The notes: generated by a model from the letters alone, not told the origin. A stretch of 64,000 nt of DNA from Neocallimastix lanati (nom. inval.) (GCA_016946835.1 JACVTC010000178.1:177501-241500), one strand, 5' to 3'; positions 46,019 to 56,240 are shown, numbered from the stretch's first letter. Numbers and translations are program-made.

Positions 46019-47208
46019 TGGATTCTTTGAAAATTTATAAAGTCCTCCCTATGTTAGAAGACTATGAAAATAATGTAGTGGATTGGATTGAAGACCTTAG
46101 CAACTTAATGAGAGTTTGCAATATAAAAGACCCGGAAAGAATTTTTACTTGGGCTTCTGAAGCTGTGGATTCAAATACTAAAGCCGTTTTAAGAAGACTA
46201 ATAAATAAAAGAACAGGTGTGTACCCTTCTCTTAAGGAAATTCAAAAGGCAGTAGAAGAACATCTTGGAATTACCGAAGGAGATAAGTTGACCTACCTTC
46301 AAGGATTAAAAATTAAAGAAAATGAAACAATAAAAACTTTTAATGATAGATATAGAAGATTATATCACGATCTGTCAAGAGACTACCAAAAAATTGTTTC
46401 AGTAAAAACTTATAGGAACGCTATAAAGTCAAGGAATTTTGCTTATTCTCAAGTATTTATGTCTAAATGTGATTCCTTGAATGAAGCTTATGAAATTGCT
46501 GAAACGGCTGAAGAAGCAGAGAAGGAATGGAACAAACCAGATAATAATAATAGTAATGAAGAATATCAAATTAGAACAACTAACAATAAAAGAAATATTA
46601 GAAATTTATCTATGTTGACTCAAAATACTAGTTTCCCAAGAAGAAATAGAAATCCTACATTTAATTATTTTAATGCAGATCCAAGAAATAATTATCAACA
46701 AAATAATAATATGATTAACAATAACTGGAATACTAATAATAATGAATATTCTTTTAATAATAGTAATAATTTTAATTTATATAATCCAAATAGAGCTACA
46801 CTCAATAATCCTTATGGTAAATACCGTACAAATGGAAATATAAATAATTTTAATAATAGCAGTAATAGAAGAAATAATAATTTTAATTATATAAACAATG
46901 GAACTAATAATTATAATGCTGGAGTTCCACAAAATAATTATAATAATATTCAAGGATATAATAATTATCATGATCAAAATAATCAAATCAAAAATCCGTA
47001 TATAAAAAATAGAAAAGAACAATTTATTAATAACTCCGATATTCAAAATAGAATTCAGCAAGGGTTAGATTTAAACAGCCCAAATTCTACATTATATTGC
47101 CATTGTTGTTACCAAGAAGGACACAAGAGTAATAAATGCCCTTATACATTTAAGCAATTAGCAGAAATGGAGGAAAAAGGACTTCTTAATAATAATCATT
47201 TAAACTAA
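46018..47208 (+). CDS. gag: Gag of Ty3 element 1 (396 aa)
   Basis: Capsid/nucleocapsid protein that would package the element RNA into cytoplasmic virus-like particles. The N-terminal 170 residues are the retrotransposon Gag fold (VDWIEDLSNLMRVC, FNDRYRRLYHDL, ESLNEAYEIAETAEEAEKEW-type helices). The middle is a long Asn-rich linker. The C-terminus has a CCHC zinc knuckle, C361-x2-C364-x4-H369-x4-C374. The ATG at 46,018 directly follows an ATA/TAA microsatellite leader; it is the same start as in element 2. The last gag codons are TTA AAC TAA, and the heptamer T-TTA-AAC (47,199-47,205) lies in frame, so a -1 shift would fuse Gag to Pol. Confidence 0.92.
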
Positions 47209-47233
47209 ATATTGGGAGAAGGATAACTTCCAC
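47199..47233 (+). promoter_or_regulatory. Predicted -1 ribosomal frameshift signal, element 1
   Basis: The heptamer TTTAAAC at 47,199-47,205 has the X-XXY-YYZ phase relative to gag and sits directly before the gag stop. Seven bases on, TGGGAG (47,213-47,218) can pair with CTTCCA (47,228-47,233), with one G-U pair, around the loop AAGGATAA. After a -1 shift the frame (CTA AAT ATT GGG) runs open into pol. Heptamer, spacing and frame are all conserved in element 2. Confidence 0.65.
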
Positions 47234-47288
47234 TAAACAAACCAATCAACAAAATATTAACTATAATAAAAACAATAATAACGAATAT

Positions 47289-50200
47289 GTGAATTTAACA
47301 TATTCATTAGATTTAAATAATAATAATCATATAATGGAAACTAATAAAATTCTTTATAATGATAATGGAAAATATAATTATAATAATGATAGTGACAAAA
47401 TAAAAAAAATTAATAGCAACATGAATTATGATAATTCTCCTAACAATGTTATATATAATAATTTTAAAAATATTAATAATTATACAAGTGATAATGATAA
47501 TATAAATAATATTAACAATATTAATAATAAAAACAATTTTAAAATTATAAACAACAATAAATATAATAATAATGTTGAAAATAATAACTTTTCTAATAAT
47601 ATAAAATTAAATGAGAGTAATTATGATAATAATGAACATTTAATGCATAATGATTATTATGAAGATGAAGTTAATAAATATAATAATTATCCTGATTATT
47701 CTAATAATCAAAATTACATGGAAAAAAATAGTAATATTTATTATTTAAACAAAGAAGAAAATAATATTGAAAATGATGAAATAAATGAATATAATAATGA
47801 TTTCAATGATAATGATGAAGTGGAGGAAATTGCGGCAGTGGTTCAGAAAAAAGGAAATAAAAATATTTCAAAATCAACTCCTTTTCTAAAAGAAGTTAAG
47901 AAAAAGTTAACAGATAATCCTGTCCCAATTATCACACCTGCAATAAAAAAAAAGATTCAAAGTAAATTAAATAATAAAATTAATAAATCTACAAACTCAA
48001 ATATGGAAACGGAAGAAATTAATGTGACAACTAATGATTTCCCAAATAATGAAGAAATAAATAACACTATTAGAAAATTTGATATAATTAATGAAAAAAA
48101 TATTCCAAAAACTAATAATAAAAATGTTTCTTTTAATGATATAATTGAAATTCATGATAATATTTCTCTAACAGATACAGAAATAAATAATAAAAAACAC
48201 AGTAATATTACTAACTCTAAAAATAATGAAAATTTAATAACTAAGAAAAAAGAAATACATAATAATAATTCTCCGAAAAATAATATATTACAAGATAAGG
48301 ATAATATTAATATAGATACAAATAAATTAAATTACCTTGACCTTTCGGTAATTAATCAACCAAATATAAGGAATGCTAAAAAAATTAATAAAAAGAAAAA
48401 AATAAAAGAAATATTAAGTGAAGAAAATAATAATAATAAAATAACCATCACTCAAGAATTTAATAAACCGGAAAAACACATTAAAATGATGGAAACTTTT
48501 AAAGAATATAAAATAAATGATTTAATTAAGGAGGTAGCTTCAACTGAAGTAATAACAAAACTAGTTTACTTATTAGACTTATTCCCAAAGTTTAGATCAG
48601 AATTTACTAAAGCTTTACGTTTAACAGAAGGAAAAGGGAATAATACAACAAAAGCAAATACTTCACTAATTAATGTTATGAATATTATAAGTCAGCACAA
48701 GGTGATTAAAGTCAAAGGAACAGTTGATAAAAAACCAGTAGAAATATTCCTTGACTCTTGTGCTAGTGTAAATTTAATTACATCCTCAGCTCTGAAAAAA
48801 TATAATATTAATAAAAATCCTATTGGAAGAATATCAGAGAAGATTTTTCAAGTTTATTCAAATAATTCTATTGACTCTGATATTTATGAATTATCAATAA
48901 CTATTGGAAATTACACATTTGTAGATTATTTTAGAAAAATAGAGAAAGATGATATATTTGATATATTAATTGGTGTTGATACTTTAAAAAGAAATCGTTT
49001 TGATATAAACTTAGTAAATGATACTCTGTATCATATTGATGATGATAATAATTTTGTTAAACTAGCCTCATTATTTTATGATGTTAATCTTAAACCTACT
49101 GATGAAACAAATGAAGGTGATCAAGAATTAGATGAAAATAATAATGATGATAGTTTAAGTGATGAATGTTCTGACATTAATGAAAATAAATTAAATGATG
49201 AGTTGGATATAAATAATAATGATAATAATACCTTCTTTATTTATGTGGAATCTGATATTCCAAATATTCATATTAATAATTTTAAAGATGATCCATCATG
49301 TTTTCTTGATGTTATAATTGATAATAATATTAATTCAAATTTAAATAATATTGAAAAAAATAATAATGATATCTCTAATAATAAAATAAATAATCCTAAA
49401 ATAATTACTGAACAAATAAATAAGATTGAAAATAAAAATAACGAAATCATTTATAAAAAAATAAATAATTCTAAAATAAATACTGAAAATATTAATAATG
49501 ATATGTCAAAATTAAATTCTCATAATTCACTTAAAAATGTTTCAGAAAGAAATTTTAATGATGAAATAAATGAACCTTCTAAATTACTTAAAGCTAAAAT
49601 AAATGATAAAGAATATAAAAATAAATTACACAATATTAATACTTATTTAATACCAGCACTTTTAGTCATAACAAATGAAATAATAGACAATAAAGATAAC
49701 GTACCCATTAACGATACTAAGACAAAATTTGAGATGATTTATTCTATTATTAATAAACTACCAGAACATCTAAAATCAAGTGTTGAAAATTTATTTTTAG
49801 AATACATTAGTGTACTAGCGTTAAAAACTGATGATTTGGGATCCTCAAAATTATATCCTCACAGAATAAATTTAATTCCTGGAACAGAACCCATAAAACA
49901 ACGCGCATATCGTGTTTCAAAAGTACAAGCTGACTCATTAAAAAGAGAATTAATTAAATTAATTAATAATAAATTAATAGTACCTTCTAGTTCTCCGTGG
50001 TCTTCCCCCGTTGTACTTGTTCCGAAGAAAAATGGACAAGTTAGAATGTGTGTTGATTATAGGAAGATTAATTACTGTACTTTAAAGGATGCATATGCTC
50101 TTCCTCTTATTGATGACATACTTTATTATATCAGTGGTGATACCACAATATTATCTACGATTGACTTATTTTCAGGATATCATCAAATTCCGATGCATCC

Positions 50201-50834
50201 TGATGATAAAGATATTACTTGTTTTACTACTTTGTATGGCAATTTTAATTTTGAAGTCATGCCGTTTGGTCTTTGTAATGTTCCCGCAACCTTCCAAAGG
50301 GAGATGAATAGAATTTTCTTTGATCTAATTGGTGTATGTGTTTTTATCTATATTGATGATTTAGTTATTTATTCTAGTTCGTTGGAACAACACGTAAAAG
50401 ACATTGAAAAAGTATTCCAAATTCTTAATAATAATGGACTCAAAGTCAATTTCGAAAAATGCCACTTCTTTCAAGAAGAAGTCGATTTATTAGGTCACAC
50501 TCTATCAACTAAAGGTATTAAACCTATGATTTCTAAAATTGAAATAATTACTAATTGGTTACCTCCTACTAATATTAAACAATTACGTTCATTCCTTGGA
50601 GCAATTGGGTACTACCGGAAATTTATTAGTAATTTTGCTCAAATTGCTAAACCCTTATATGAACTAACTAAGAAAGATACTCCTTTTATTTGGTCTACTA
50701 AATGTAATATAGCCTTTGAATATTTAAAAACTCAACTAGTTAAAGCTCCAATTTTATCACCTCCTAATTTTAATAAGCCATTTATAATTCGTACTAATGC
50801 ATCAAAAGCGGGTATTGGAGGAGTACTTTTATAA
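47289..50834 (+). CDS. pol: Pol of Ty3 element 1, N-terminal part: protease, RT, start of RNase H (1,181 aa)
   Basis: The frame is open back to 47,196 and overlaps gag in the -1 phase, so translation probably enters by frameshift rather than at 47,289. Residues 1-400 are low-complexity Asn/Lys. An aspartic protease follows with LDSCASVNLI (active Asp489, DSCA where DSGA/DTGA is usual). Another Asn-rich linker comes next, then reverse transcriptase: RMCVDYRKIN, STIDLFSGYHQIPM, VMPFGLCNVPATF and the catalytic YIDD (residue 1,021). RNase H begins FIIRTNASKAGIGGVLL: the first catalytic Asp is Asn (50,796). A TAA at 50,832 then ends the frame. The following codons continue RNase H in the same frame, so this is a nonsense change. 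Confidence 0.9.
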   Translation: MNLTYSLDLNNNNHIMETNKILYNDNGKYNYNNDSDKIKKINSNMNYDNSPNNVIYNNFKNINNYTSDNDNINNINNINNKNNFKIINNNKYNNNVENNNFSNNIKLNESNYDNNEHLMHNDYYEDEVNKYNNYPDYSNNQNYMEKNSNIYYLNKEENNIENDEINEYNNDFNDNDEVEEIAAVVQKKGNKNISKSTPFLKEVKKKLTDNPVPIITPAIKKKIQSKLNNKINKSTNSNMETEEINVTTNDFPNNEEINNTIRKFDIINEKNIPKTNNKNVSFNDIIEIHDNISLTDTEINNKKHSNITNSKNNENLITKKKEIHNNNSPKNNILQDKDNINIDTNKLNYLDLSVINQPNIRNAKKINKKKKIKEILSEENNNNKITITQEFNKPEKHIKMMETFKEYKINDLIKEVASTEVITKLVYLLDLFPKFRSEFTKALRLTEGKGNNTTKANTSLINVMNIISQHKVIKVKGTVDKKPVEIFLDSCASVNLITSSALKKYNINKNPIGRISEKIFQVYSNNSIDSDIYELSITIGNYTFVDYFRKIEKDDIFDILIGVDTLKRNRFDINLVNDTLYHIDDDNNFVKLASLFYDVNLKPTDETNEGDQELDENNNDDSLSDECSDINENKLNDELDINNNDNNTFFIYVESDIPNIHINNFKDDPSCFLDVIIDNNINSNLNNIEKNNNDISNNKINNPKIITEQINKIENKNNEIIYKKINNSKINTENINNDMSKLNSHNSLKNVSERNFNDEINEPSKLLKAKINDKEYKNKLHNINTYLIPALLVITNEIIDNKDNVPINDTKTKFEMIYSIINKLPEHLKSSVENLFLEYISVLALKTDDLGSSKLYPHRINLIPGTEPIKQRAYRVSKVQADSLKRELIKLINNKLIVPSSSPWSSPVVLVPKKNGQVRMCVDYRKINYCTLKDAYALPLIDDILYYISGDTTILSTIDLFSGYHQIPMHPDDKDITCFTTLYGNFNFEVMPFGLCNVPATFQREMNRIFFDLIGVCVFIYIDDLVIYSSSLEQHVKDIEKVFQILNNNGLKVNFEKCHFFQEEVDLLGHTLSTKGIKPMISKIEIITNWLPPTNIKQLRSFLGAIGYYRKFISNFAQIAKPLYELTKKDTPFIWSTKCNIAFEYLKTQLVKAPILSPPNFNKPFIIRTNASKAGIGGVLL

Positions 50835-52922
50835 CTTGATGATAATAACATTGAAAAACCCTTATATTATGAAAGTAGAGCTCTATCTAACGCTGAAAAC
50901 AACTATAGTATAACAGAACTTGAAGGTCTAGCTGCTTTCTATTGTGTAAAAAAATTTAAACCTTTTCTTACAGGCAATAGTTTTGAAACTATTCTTTTTA
51001 CTGACCACAAACCATTAGTTTATATTTTTAATAATAAGGAACCTACTTCCAGTCGCCATGTAAGATGGATAACAGAATTTAGTACTTTAAAAATTAATGT
51101 TAAATATGAAGAAGGTAAGAAAAACGTAGTTGCTGATGCTTTATCTAGAATGTCTGTTAAAAAAGATTATAAAATTAATATCAATGACAATAAAAATTCT
51201 TTAAATATTAATAACAATTTTAAGGAGGGGGAGGGGTTATTTAATAACCAAAACAAAGAAACTAATAACGTTGGAAAATATAAAAATGATTTAAAGGAAA
51301 AGTTAATAAATAATGGAGATAATATTAAAGATAAAAGCAAAATTACAAATATTACAAATGAAAATAATAATAAAAATATTATTAATGAAAACATTAATAA
51401 ATTCACTTTCAAAAATAATAGAAATAAATTTACTATTAAGGAAAATAACAATAAAGTCAAAAATAAAATTAATATTGAGGATAATGAAAATAAAAATAAA
51501 AATAAAAATTTAAATAATGAAAATAAGGATGTCAATAAAAATCTAAATAATGAAGATAAAAATAATAATATTATTAATAGCGTTAATAATACAAGAATAC
51601 TAAATGAAAAAATTGAAGAATATAAAATTTTAGAAAATAATAATAAAGATAAAAAAGAAGAAATTAATAATATATTTATTAATATTAATGATCCTTATAA
51701 TAGTAATAATAATATTAATAATAACAATAATAAAGTTGATGACAATAATAACAATAATGTTGTGGATAGTGGAAATTGTTTAAATAATTTTTTAGAAAAT
51801 TATATTAATCAAAAATTTGTTAAAATAGATAATATACTATATTATAAACAAAATAATATATTAAGGAAAGTTATCAACAATCAAGAAGAAAAATGGAAAT
51901 TAATAAATGCAGCTCATACTATAGGACATGAGGGCATTTATAAAACCTATCATAGGCTGAGAAGAGATTTTTACTGGAAGGGTATGATCAAAGATATCAA
52001 ATTATTTATTAAATGTTGTCATAATTGCCAAACTTGCAAACTTGAAGATTTGGCTACTCCACCTGGTCTACCATTTTCTAGAGTTGGATTAGATTTAATT
52101 GGACCATTATACAGAACAAAGCGTGGAAACCGATATATAATAGTTTTAGTAGATTACCTAACCAAATGGGTAGAAGCGGAGCCATTAAAAAAAACAGAAT
52201 CAGAAGATGTTATAAGATTTCTCACTAATGTTTTTGCAAGACATGGAATTCCTGAATTATTAATAACAGATAATGGACCACAATTTGTAGCGGATAAAAC
52301 CAAGGCTTTTTTAGATTTGAATGATGTTTATGTACATTATATTAGTACATATCATCCTGCGTCAAATGGTGAGGTAGAAAATCGTAACCGGGAAATCTCT
52401 AAATACTTAAGGATTCTAGGAAGTAATGACAAGGAATGGGATGATCTTCTACCAAGTGCATTATGGGCACTTAGGACGTGTAGAAATGAAGTGACTAAGT
52501 ATAGTAGTTTCGAATTACTATACGGTAGAAGAGACTTACAACCATTTGGACTTACTATTAATATGGATGAAAGACTTCCTGAGGAAACTGAAGAAGAATA
52601 TTATATCAGGAAATTCATAAATCATAATCAATGGATAAAGGAAGCAATAGAAAATATAGAAACAGCAAATAAATTGTGGAGTGATAGAAGGAAACAAATA
52701 AAACGACTCCGAAGTTCTTTTAGACCTGGAGATTTAGTATTAATCAGAAATTTTAATAGAAGAAAATTGGATCCATACTTTTTAGGACCTTTAAAAATTG
52801 TGAAACAACAATTTAACACAGTCACTGTTTGTGATCCAATAACTAACGAAATAGCAGAAAGAAACATTCATTTAAAAAATGTTATTCCTTATATTACTAA
52901 CTTTATTGAATTTAAAGATTAA
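50835..52922 (+). CDS. pol: Pol of Ty3 element 1, C-terminal part: RNase H and integrase
   Basis: Same frame as the upstream pol ORF and separated from it only by the TAA at 50,832; first Met at 51,150. It begins with the rest of RNase H (ITELEGLAAFYCVKKF, FTDHKPLVYIF, VVADALSRMS), then about 200 residues of Asn/Lys linker. Integrase follows: an HHCC zinc domain (AAHTIGHEG, then CCHNCQTC), catalytic Asp in GLDLIGP (52,092), Asp in TDNGPQF (52,269) and Glu in NGEVENRN (52,377), giving a D-D-35-E spacing. A GPY/F-type C-terminal module (LDPYFLGPLKIV) follows and the frame ends shortly after. No chromodomain is visible, so targeting to tRNA genes would have to use another surface. Confidence 0.88.
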   Translation, partial: LDDNNIEKPLYYESRALSNAENNYSITELEGLAAFYCVKKFKPFLTGNSFETILFTDHKPLVYIFNNKEPTSSRHVRWITEFSTLKINVKYEEGKKNVVADALSRMSVKKDYKININDNKNSLNINNNFKEGEGLFNNQNKETNNVGKYKNDLKEKLINNGDNIKDKSKITNITNENNNKNIINENINKFTFKNNRNKFTIKENNNKVKNKINIEDNENKNKNKNLNNENKDVNKNLNNEDKNNNIINSVNNTRILNEKIEEYKILENNNKDKKEEINNIFININDPYNSNNNINNNNNKVDDNNNNNVVDSGNCLNNFLENYINQKFVKIDNILYYKQNNILRKVINNQEEKWKLINAAHTIGHEGIYKTYHRLRRDFYWKGMIKDIKLFIKCCHNCQTCKLEDLATPPGLPFSRVGLDLIGPLYRTKRGNRYIIVLVDYLTKWVEAEPLKKTESEDVIRFLTNVFARHGIPELLITDNGPQFVADKTKAFLDLNDVYVHYISTYHPASNGEVENRNREISKYLRILGSNDKEWDDLLPSALWALRTCRNEVTKYSSFELLYGRRDLQPFGLTINMDERLPEETEEEYYIRKFINHNQWIKEAIENIETANKLWSDRRKQIKRLRSSFRPGDLVLIRNFNRRKLDPYFLGPLKIVKQQFNTVTVCDPITNEIAERNIHLKNVIPYITNFIEFKD

Positions 52923-52936
52923 AGAAACAAAATTAA

Positions 52937-52940
<4 letters not shown>

Positions 52941-53027
<87 letters not shown>

Positions 53028-53055
53028 GTGTAATATTATAAAAAATATATATATA

Positions 53056-53096
<41 letters not shown>

Positions 53097-53290
53097 TATA
53101 AAAAATTTTATAAAAAAAAAAAAAAAAAAAAAAAAAATATTATAAAAAATTCTATAAAAAAAAAAAAAAAAAAAAAATATTATAAAAAAATTTTTAAAAA
53201 AAAAAAAAAAAAAAAAAATATTATAAAAAAATTTATAAAAAAAAAAAAAAAAAATTTATAAAAAAAATTTTATTATAAATATTTAATAAT
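52941..53290. repeat. A-tract array in 3' part of element 1
   Basis: An AAT microsatellite followed by five runs of 15-30 A, each separated by ATATTATAAAAAATTTTATA or close variants. Absent in element 2, which has shorter poly-A runs here. Confidence 0.75.
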
Positions 53291-53339
53291 ATATATATTA
53301 ACTTTGTTCCATTTTGACTTCAAGGGACGAAGTCATGTC

Positions 53340-53355
53340 TAAAGAAGGGGCGTTC
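53340..53355 (+). promoter_or_regulatory. Polypurine tract of element 1
   Basis: TAAAGAAGGGGCGTTC directly before the 3' LTR, the expected plus-strand priming site. The corresponding site in element 2 is AGTGGAGGCGTCT. Confidence 0.6.
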
Positions 53356-53887
53356 TGATACGAGATATTTAATAAGAATGTAAAGTGATATAATTATTAT
53401 TTTAAATATTATTGTAAATAATTTTATTATTAATATTTTCTAAATAAGTTAAAATTAATATTTAATAAGATATAATATTATAAAATTATTTTATTATTTT
53501 ATTATTAATATAAGTTTATTATAAAAATATATATAATATAATTAATTATGTAAAAGTACAAATTTTAAATAATAATAATATAGAGAATAATAAGATAAAA
53601 ATTAGGAAGTTTTAATTATAAAAAAAATGTTGTGTTTTTATTTTTATTGAAATGTATTAATTGAGAATGAATAATAGTGAATAATTATTTTAATAAATAA
53701 ATATAATAAAGTGAATAATTTTAATAAATAAACATAATAAAATGAACATTATATTCTAAAATAATAATTTGAGTGTATTATATAAATATATAATAATTAT
53801 TATACTATTTCATAAATACGATATTTCTTGATTAATTCCCTCTTGCTTTTCCCATATTTTATGATACTTTTTAAATTAATTGTATCA
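53356..53887 (+). repeat. 3' LTR of Ty3 element 1
   Basis: 532 bp, apparently identical to the 5' LTR, followed by the AATT target duplication. Confidence 0.92.
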
Positions 53888-55372
53888 AATTTTTGTAATA
53901 ATTCTATTAAGAACTACCTCAAAATAGAATTATTAATTACAACTTAACGACTAATTCATTAAGTTGAGAAAATAAAATAAAATAAATTTTTTTACCTTTA
54001 GAGTAGAGTTTATTATAAAATTAATTATAATAATAACACAAAAGTAAGAGAAGAATTGTTTGTATAAATTGATTTTAAAAATATGTTTTTGAATAAAATA
54101 TTTTTATTAATTTATTAAAGTTAAAAATATAAAATTGTTATTATTATAACTATGTTTTTTATAATAATAACTCTTGATTTCTCAAAGAGAACTCAAGAGC
54201 CTTATTTATATTTTTTTATGAAAATGAGGTTAAATAAGAAAGGGTTTTCTAATCTTAACAAATCTCTTATCTAGGAAAAGATTAGATAGAAAAACCTAGA
54301 TAAGTTTTCGATCGATATTCTATCCATATCGATCATCGCATTAATTAAGTAAAACCGATTACTTCTAAAAAGTAATTGGAAAAAATCTTAATTAACCGAT
54401 TTTCCTATCTAATGATCGAAAATAAAAGAATAAAATAATAAAAGATATTTCGATCATATAATTTATCCTTATATTAAAAATATAAAATTAAATAGTTAAT
54501 AAAATACAGAATACATTATAAAATACAGAATAAAATACAATACAAAATACATTAGTTACAGTAGAGAATTTAACATATTGTAAATATATTATTTAAAATT
54601 AATTAAATAAATTTTGTTAAATTAATGAATATTTAAAATTAAATTAAATAAATTTAATAAATATTATATGTAATTAAATAATGTTATAGTTATAATAATT
54701 TAACTAAGAAAATATAATTATTTGTTAGCAAATAATTATAGATTCTTACAATTTGAGCCATTACATTCAGAAAAATACTAAATTATTAATAAATTACTTA
54801 AAAATTTAATAAATGTAAATAAATTTTAATTAATTAGATAATGTAAATAATTTTTGTTTTATATAAAATATAATTAAACTTTGTTTTAATTATAAATAGT
54901 AAATATTATGTTATAGTTTATACTTTGTTTATAAATAACAAAATAAAAATATTATTGTTTATATTTAGTTATAAATAGTTAAATTTGTAAAAAATAAAAA
55001 AATAAATAATAATAATTAAAAATTATTGTTTAAATAATATAAACAAAAATAATAATTTTCGGAGTATTAAAGAAACATTTCGTAAAATTATTATAAATAG
55101 TAAAAATATATAAAAACATTAGAAAATTATTATAAAAAAAAAGAGGAAAAAGGGTAACTAATAAAACATGTAACGGAAAATAAATAATAATAATAATAAT
55201 AATAAAAATAATAAATAATAAATAATAAATAAGAAATAAGAAATAAGAAAAAAAAAATAATTGTGGTAAGAAAATAAGAAAGATATTATTATTAAAAGTA
55301 ATAATTATTTAGTTTAGAATATAAAATTTTCTATAAAAAAAATATATAAAAAGAAATAGACCGTCCCAAATT
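53888..55372. repeat. Old LTR-like segment (family 2) between the two Ty3 elements
   Basis: 53,985-54,450 matches 41,165-41,640: shared GAACTCAAGAG, a TATTTATA (minus-strand TATA box at 54,203-54,210), TCTAATCTTAACAAAT and GGAAAAGATTAGA. If the young element is ignored, its TGTAATAATTC end (53,894) would lie about 17 bp from the tRNA-Val copy 2 5' end. The rest, to 55,372, is AT-rich with ATACAGAAT repeats and no ORF. Confidence 0.45.
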
Positions 55373-55920
55373 TGGTGCGATGCACCATAAAAATATAAAA
55401 TTCAGAGTGAAGAATATAATATTATAAAATAGTTTAATAAATTAGATTATTAATAAATTATTTAAAAAAAAAAAAAAAAAAAATTTTTTTTGTTTATTAA
55501 TTAAAAAATTAATTAAATTTGTTTAGGATGTATATATTAAATTTGATTTATAAAAAAAAAATAATAATAATAATAATAATAATAATGAGATGATGTAGAG
55601 GAGATTATAATTCGGAGATAACTAATATATTTCAAGAGCGGAGTTAGGATTAAAAATTATAGAGTTATAAAAGAGATAACTAATAATTTAATATCCTATA
55701 ATATTGAAATATAGAATTTTAGAATTATAATAAATAAAATATTTTATTGTATTTATATATATAAAAAAAAAAAAAAAAAAAAAAATTTAAAAAAATTATA
55801 AATAAAATATCTTAATAATAAGAATAAATAAAAGTTATAAAATTTAAGTGTTTATTCAATCTAGAATAATTTATTTTAACAAGTGAAGTGTCAATAAGCC
55901 CAAGGTACAAGCACGTACCA
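55373..55920 (+). repeat. 5' LTR of Ty3 element 2
   Basis: 548 bp. The first 15 bases TGGTGCGATGCACCA are nearly palindromic. The end is AAGGTACAAGCACGTACCA. Confidence 0.9.
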
Positions 55921-55924
55921 AAAA

Positions 55925-55942
55925 TGGTGGAGAACCCGGTCG
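55925..55942 (+). promoter_or_regulatory. Primer-binding site of Ty3 element 2
   Basis: TGGTGGAGAACCCGGTCG, four bases after the LTR; differs from element 1 at two positions of 18. Confidence 0.7.
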
Positions 55943-56240
55943 TTGACACGTTAAGATAAATTGAAAATAGATTGAATAAAAATAAAAATAATAAAAAAAA
56001 AAAATAAAATAAAATAAAATAAAAATAAAAAAATAAAAAAATAAAAAAATAAAAAAATAAAAAAAAAATAAATAAATAAAAATTAAAATAAAAATAAAAG
56101 TTAAAATAAAGATAAAGATAAAAATAAAAAAAAAAAAAAAAAAAAATAATATAAAAAGTAAGGCTGGAAATAATAATAATTATTAAAAAAAAATAATAAA
56201 AATAATAATAAAATATATATATACAAAACGCGTGACTATA

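Larger units (their letters stand above)
45053..53887 (+). mobile_element. Ty3/gypsy retrotransposon 1 (nearly intact)
   Basis: Two 532-bp LTRs bounded by TGATAC and GTATCA enclose a leader, gag, and a pol in order protease-RT-RNase H-integrase, which is the Ty3/gypsy order. A 4-bp AATT duplication flanks it (45,049-45,052 and 53,888-53,891). The LTRs look identical on base-by-base reading, which implies a very recent insertion. The only clear coding defects are a TAA at 50,832 and a D-to-N change in RNase H. It sits divergently upstream of tRNA-Val copy 2, at the position favoured by yeast Ty3 (the Pol III start). Confidence 0.92.

Noticed and set aside
51167-51535. Minus-strand 122-aa ORF and similar hydrophobic ORFs antisense to gag/pol
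   Set aside because: They are mirror images of Asn/Lys-rich coding sequence and give artificial Leu/Phe/Ile runs.
52879-53064. 61-aa ORF after pol
   Set aside because: Antiphase end of pol plus poly-A and AAT microsatellite.
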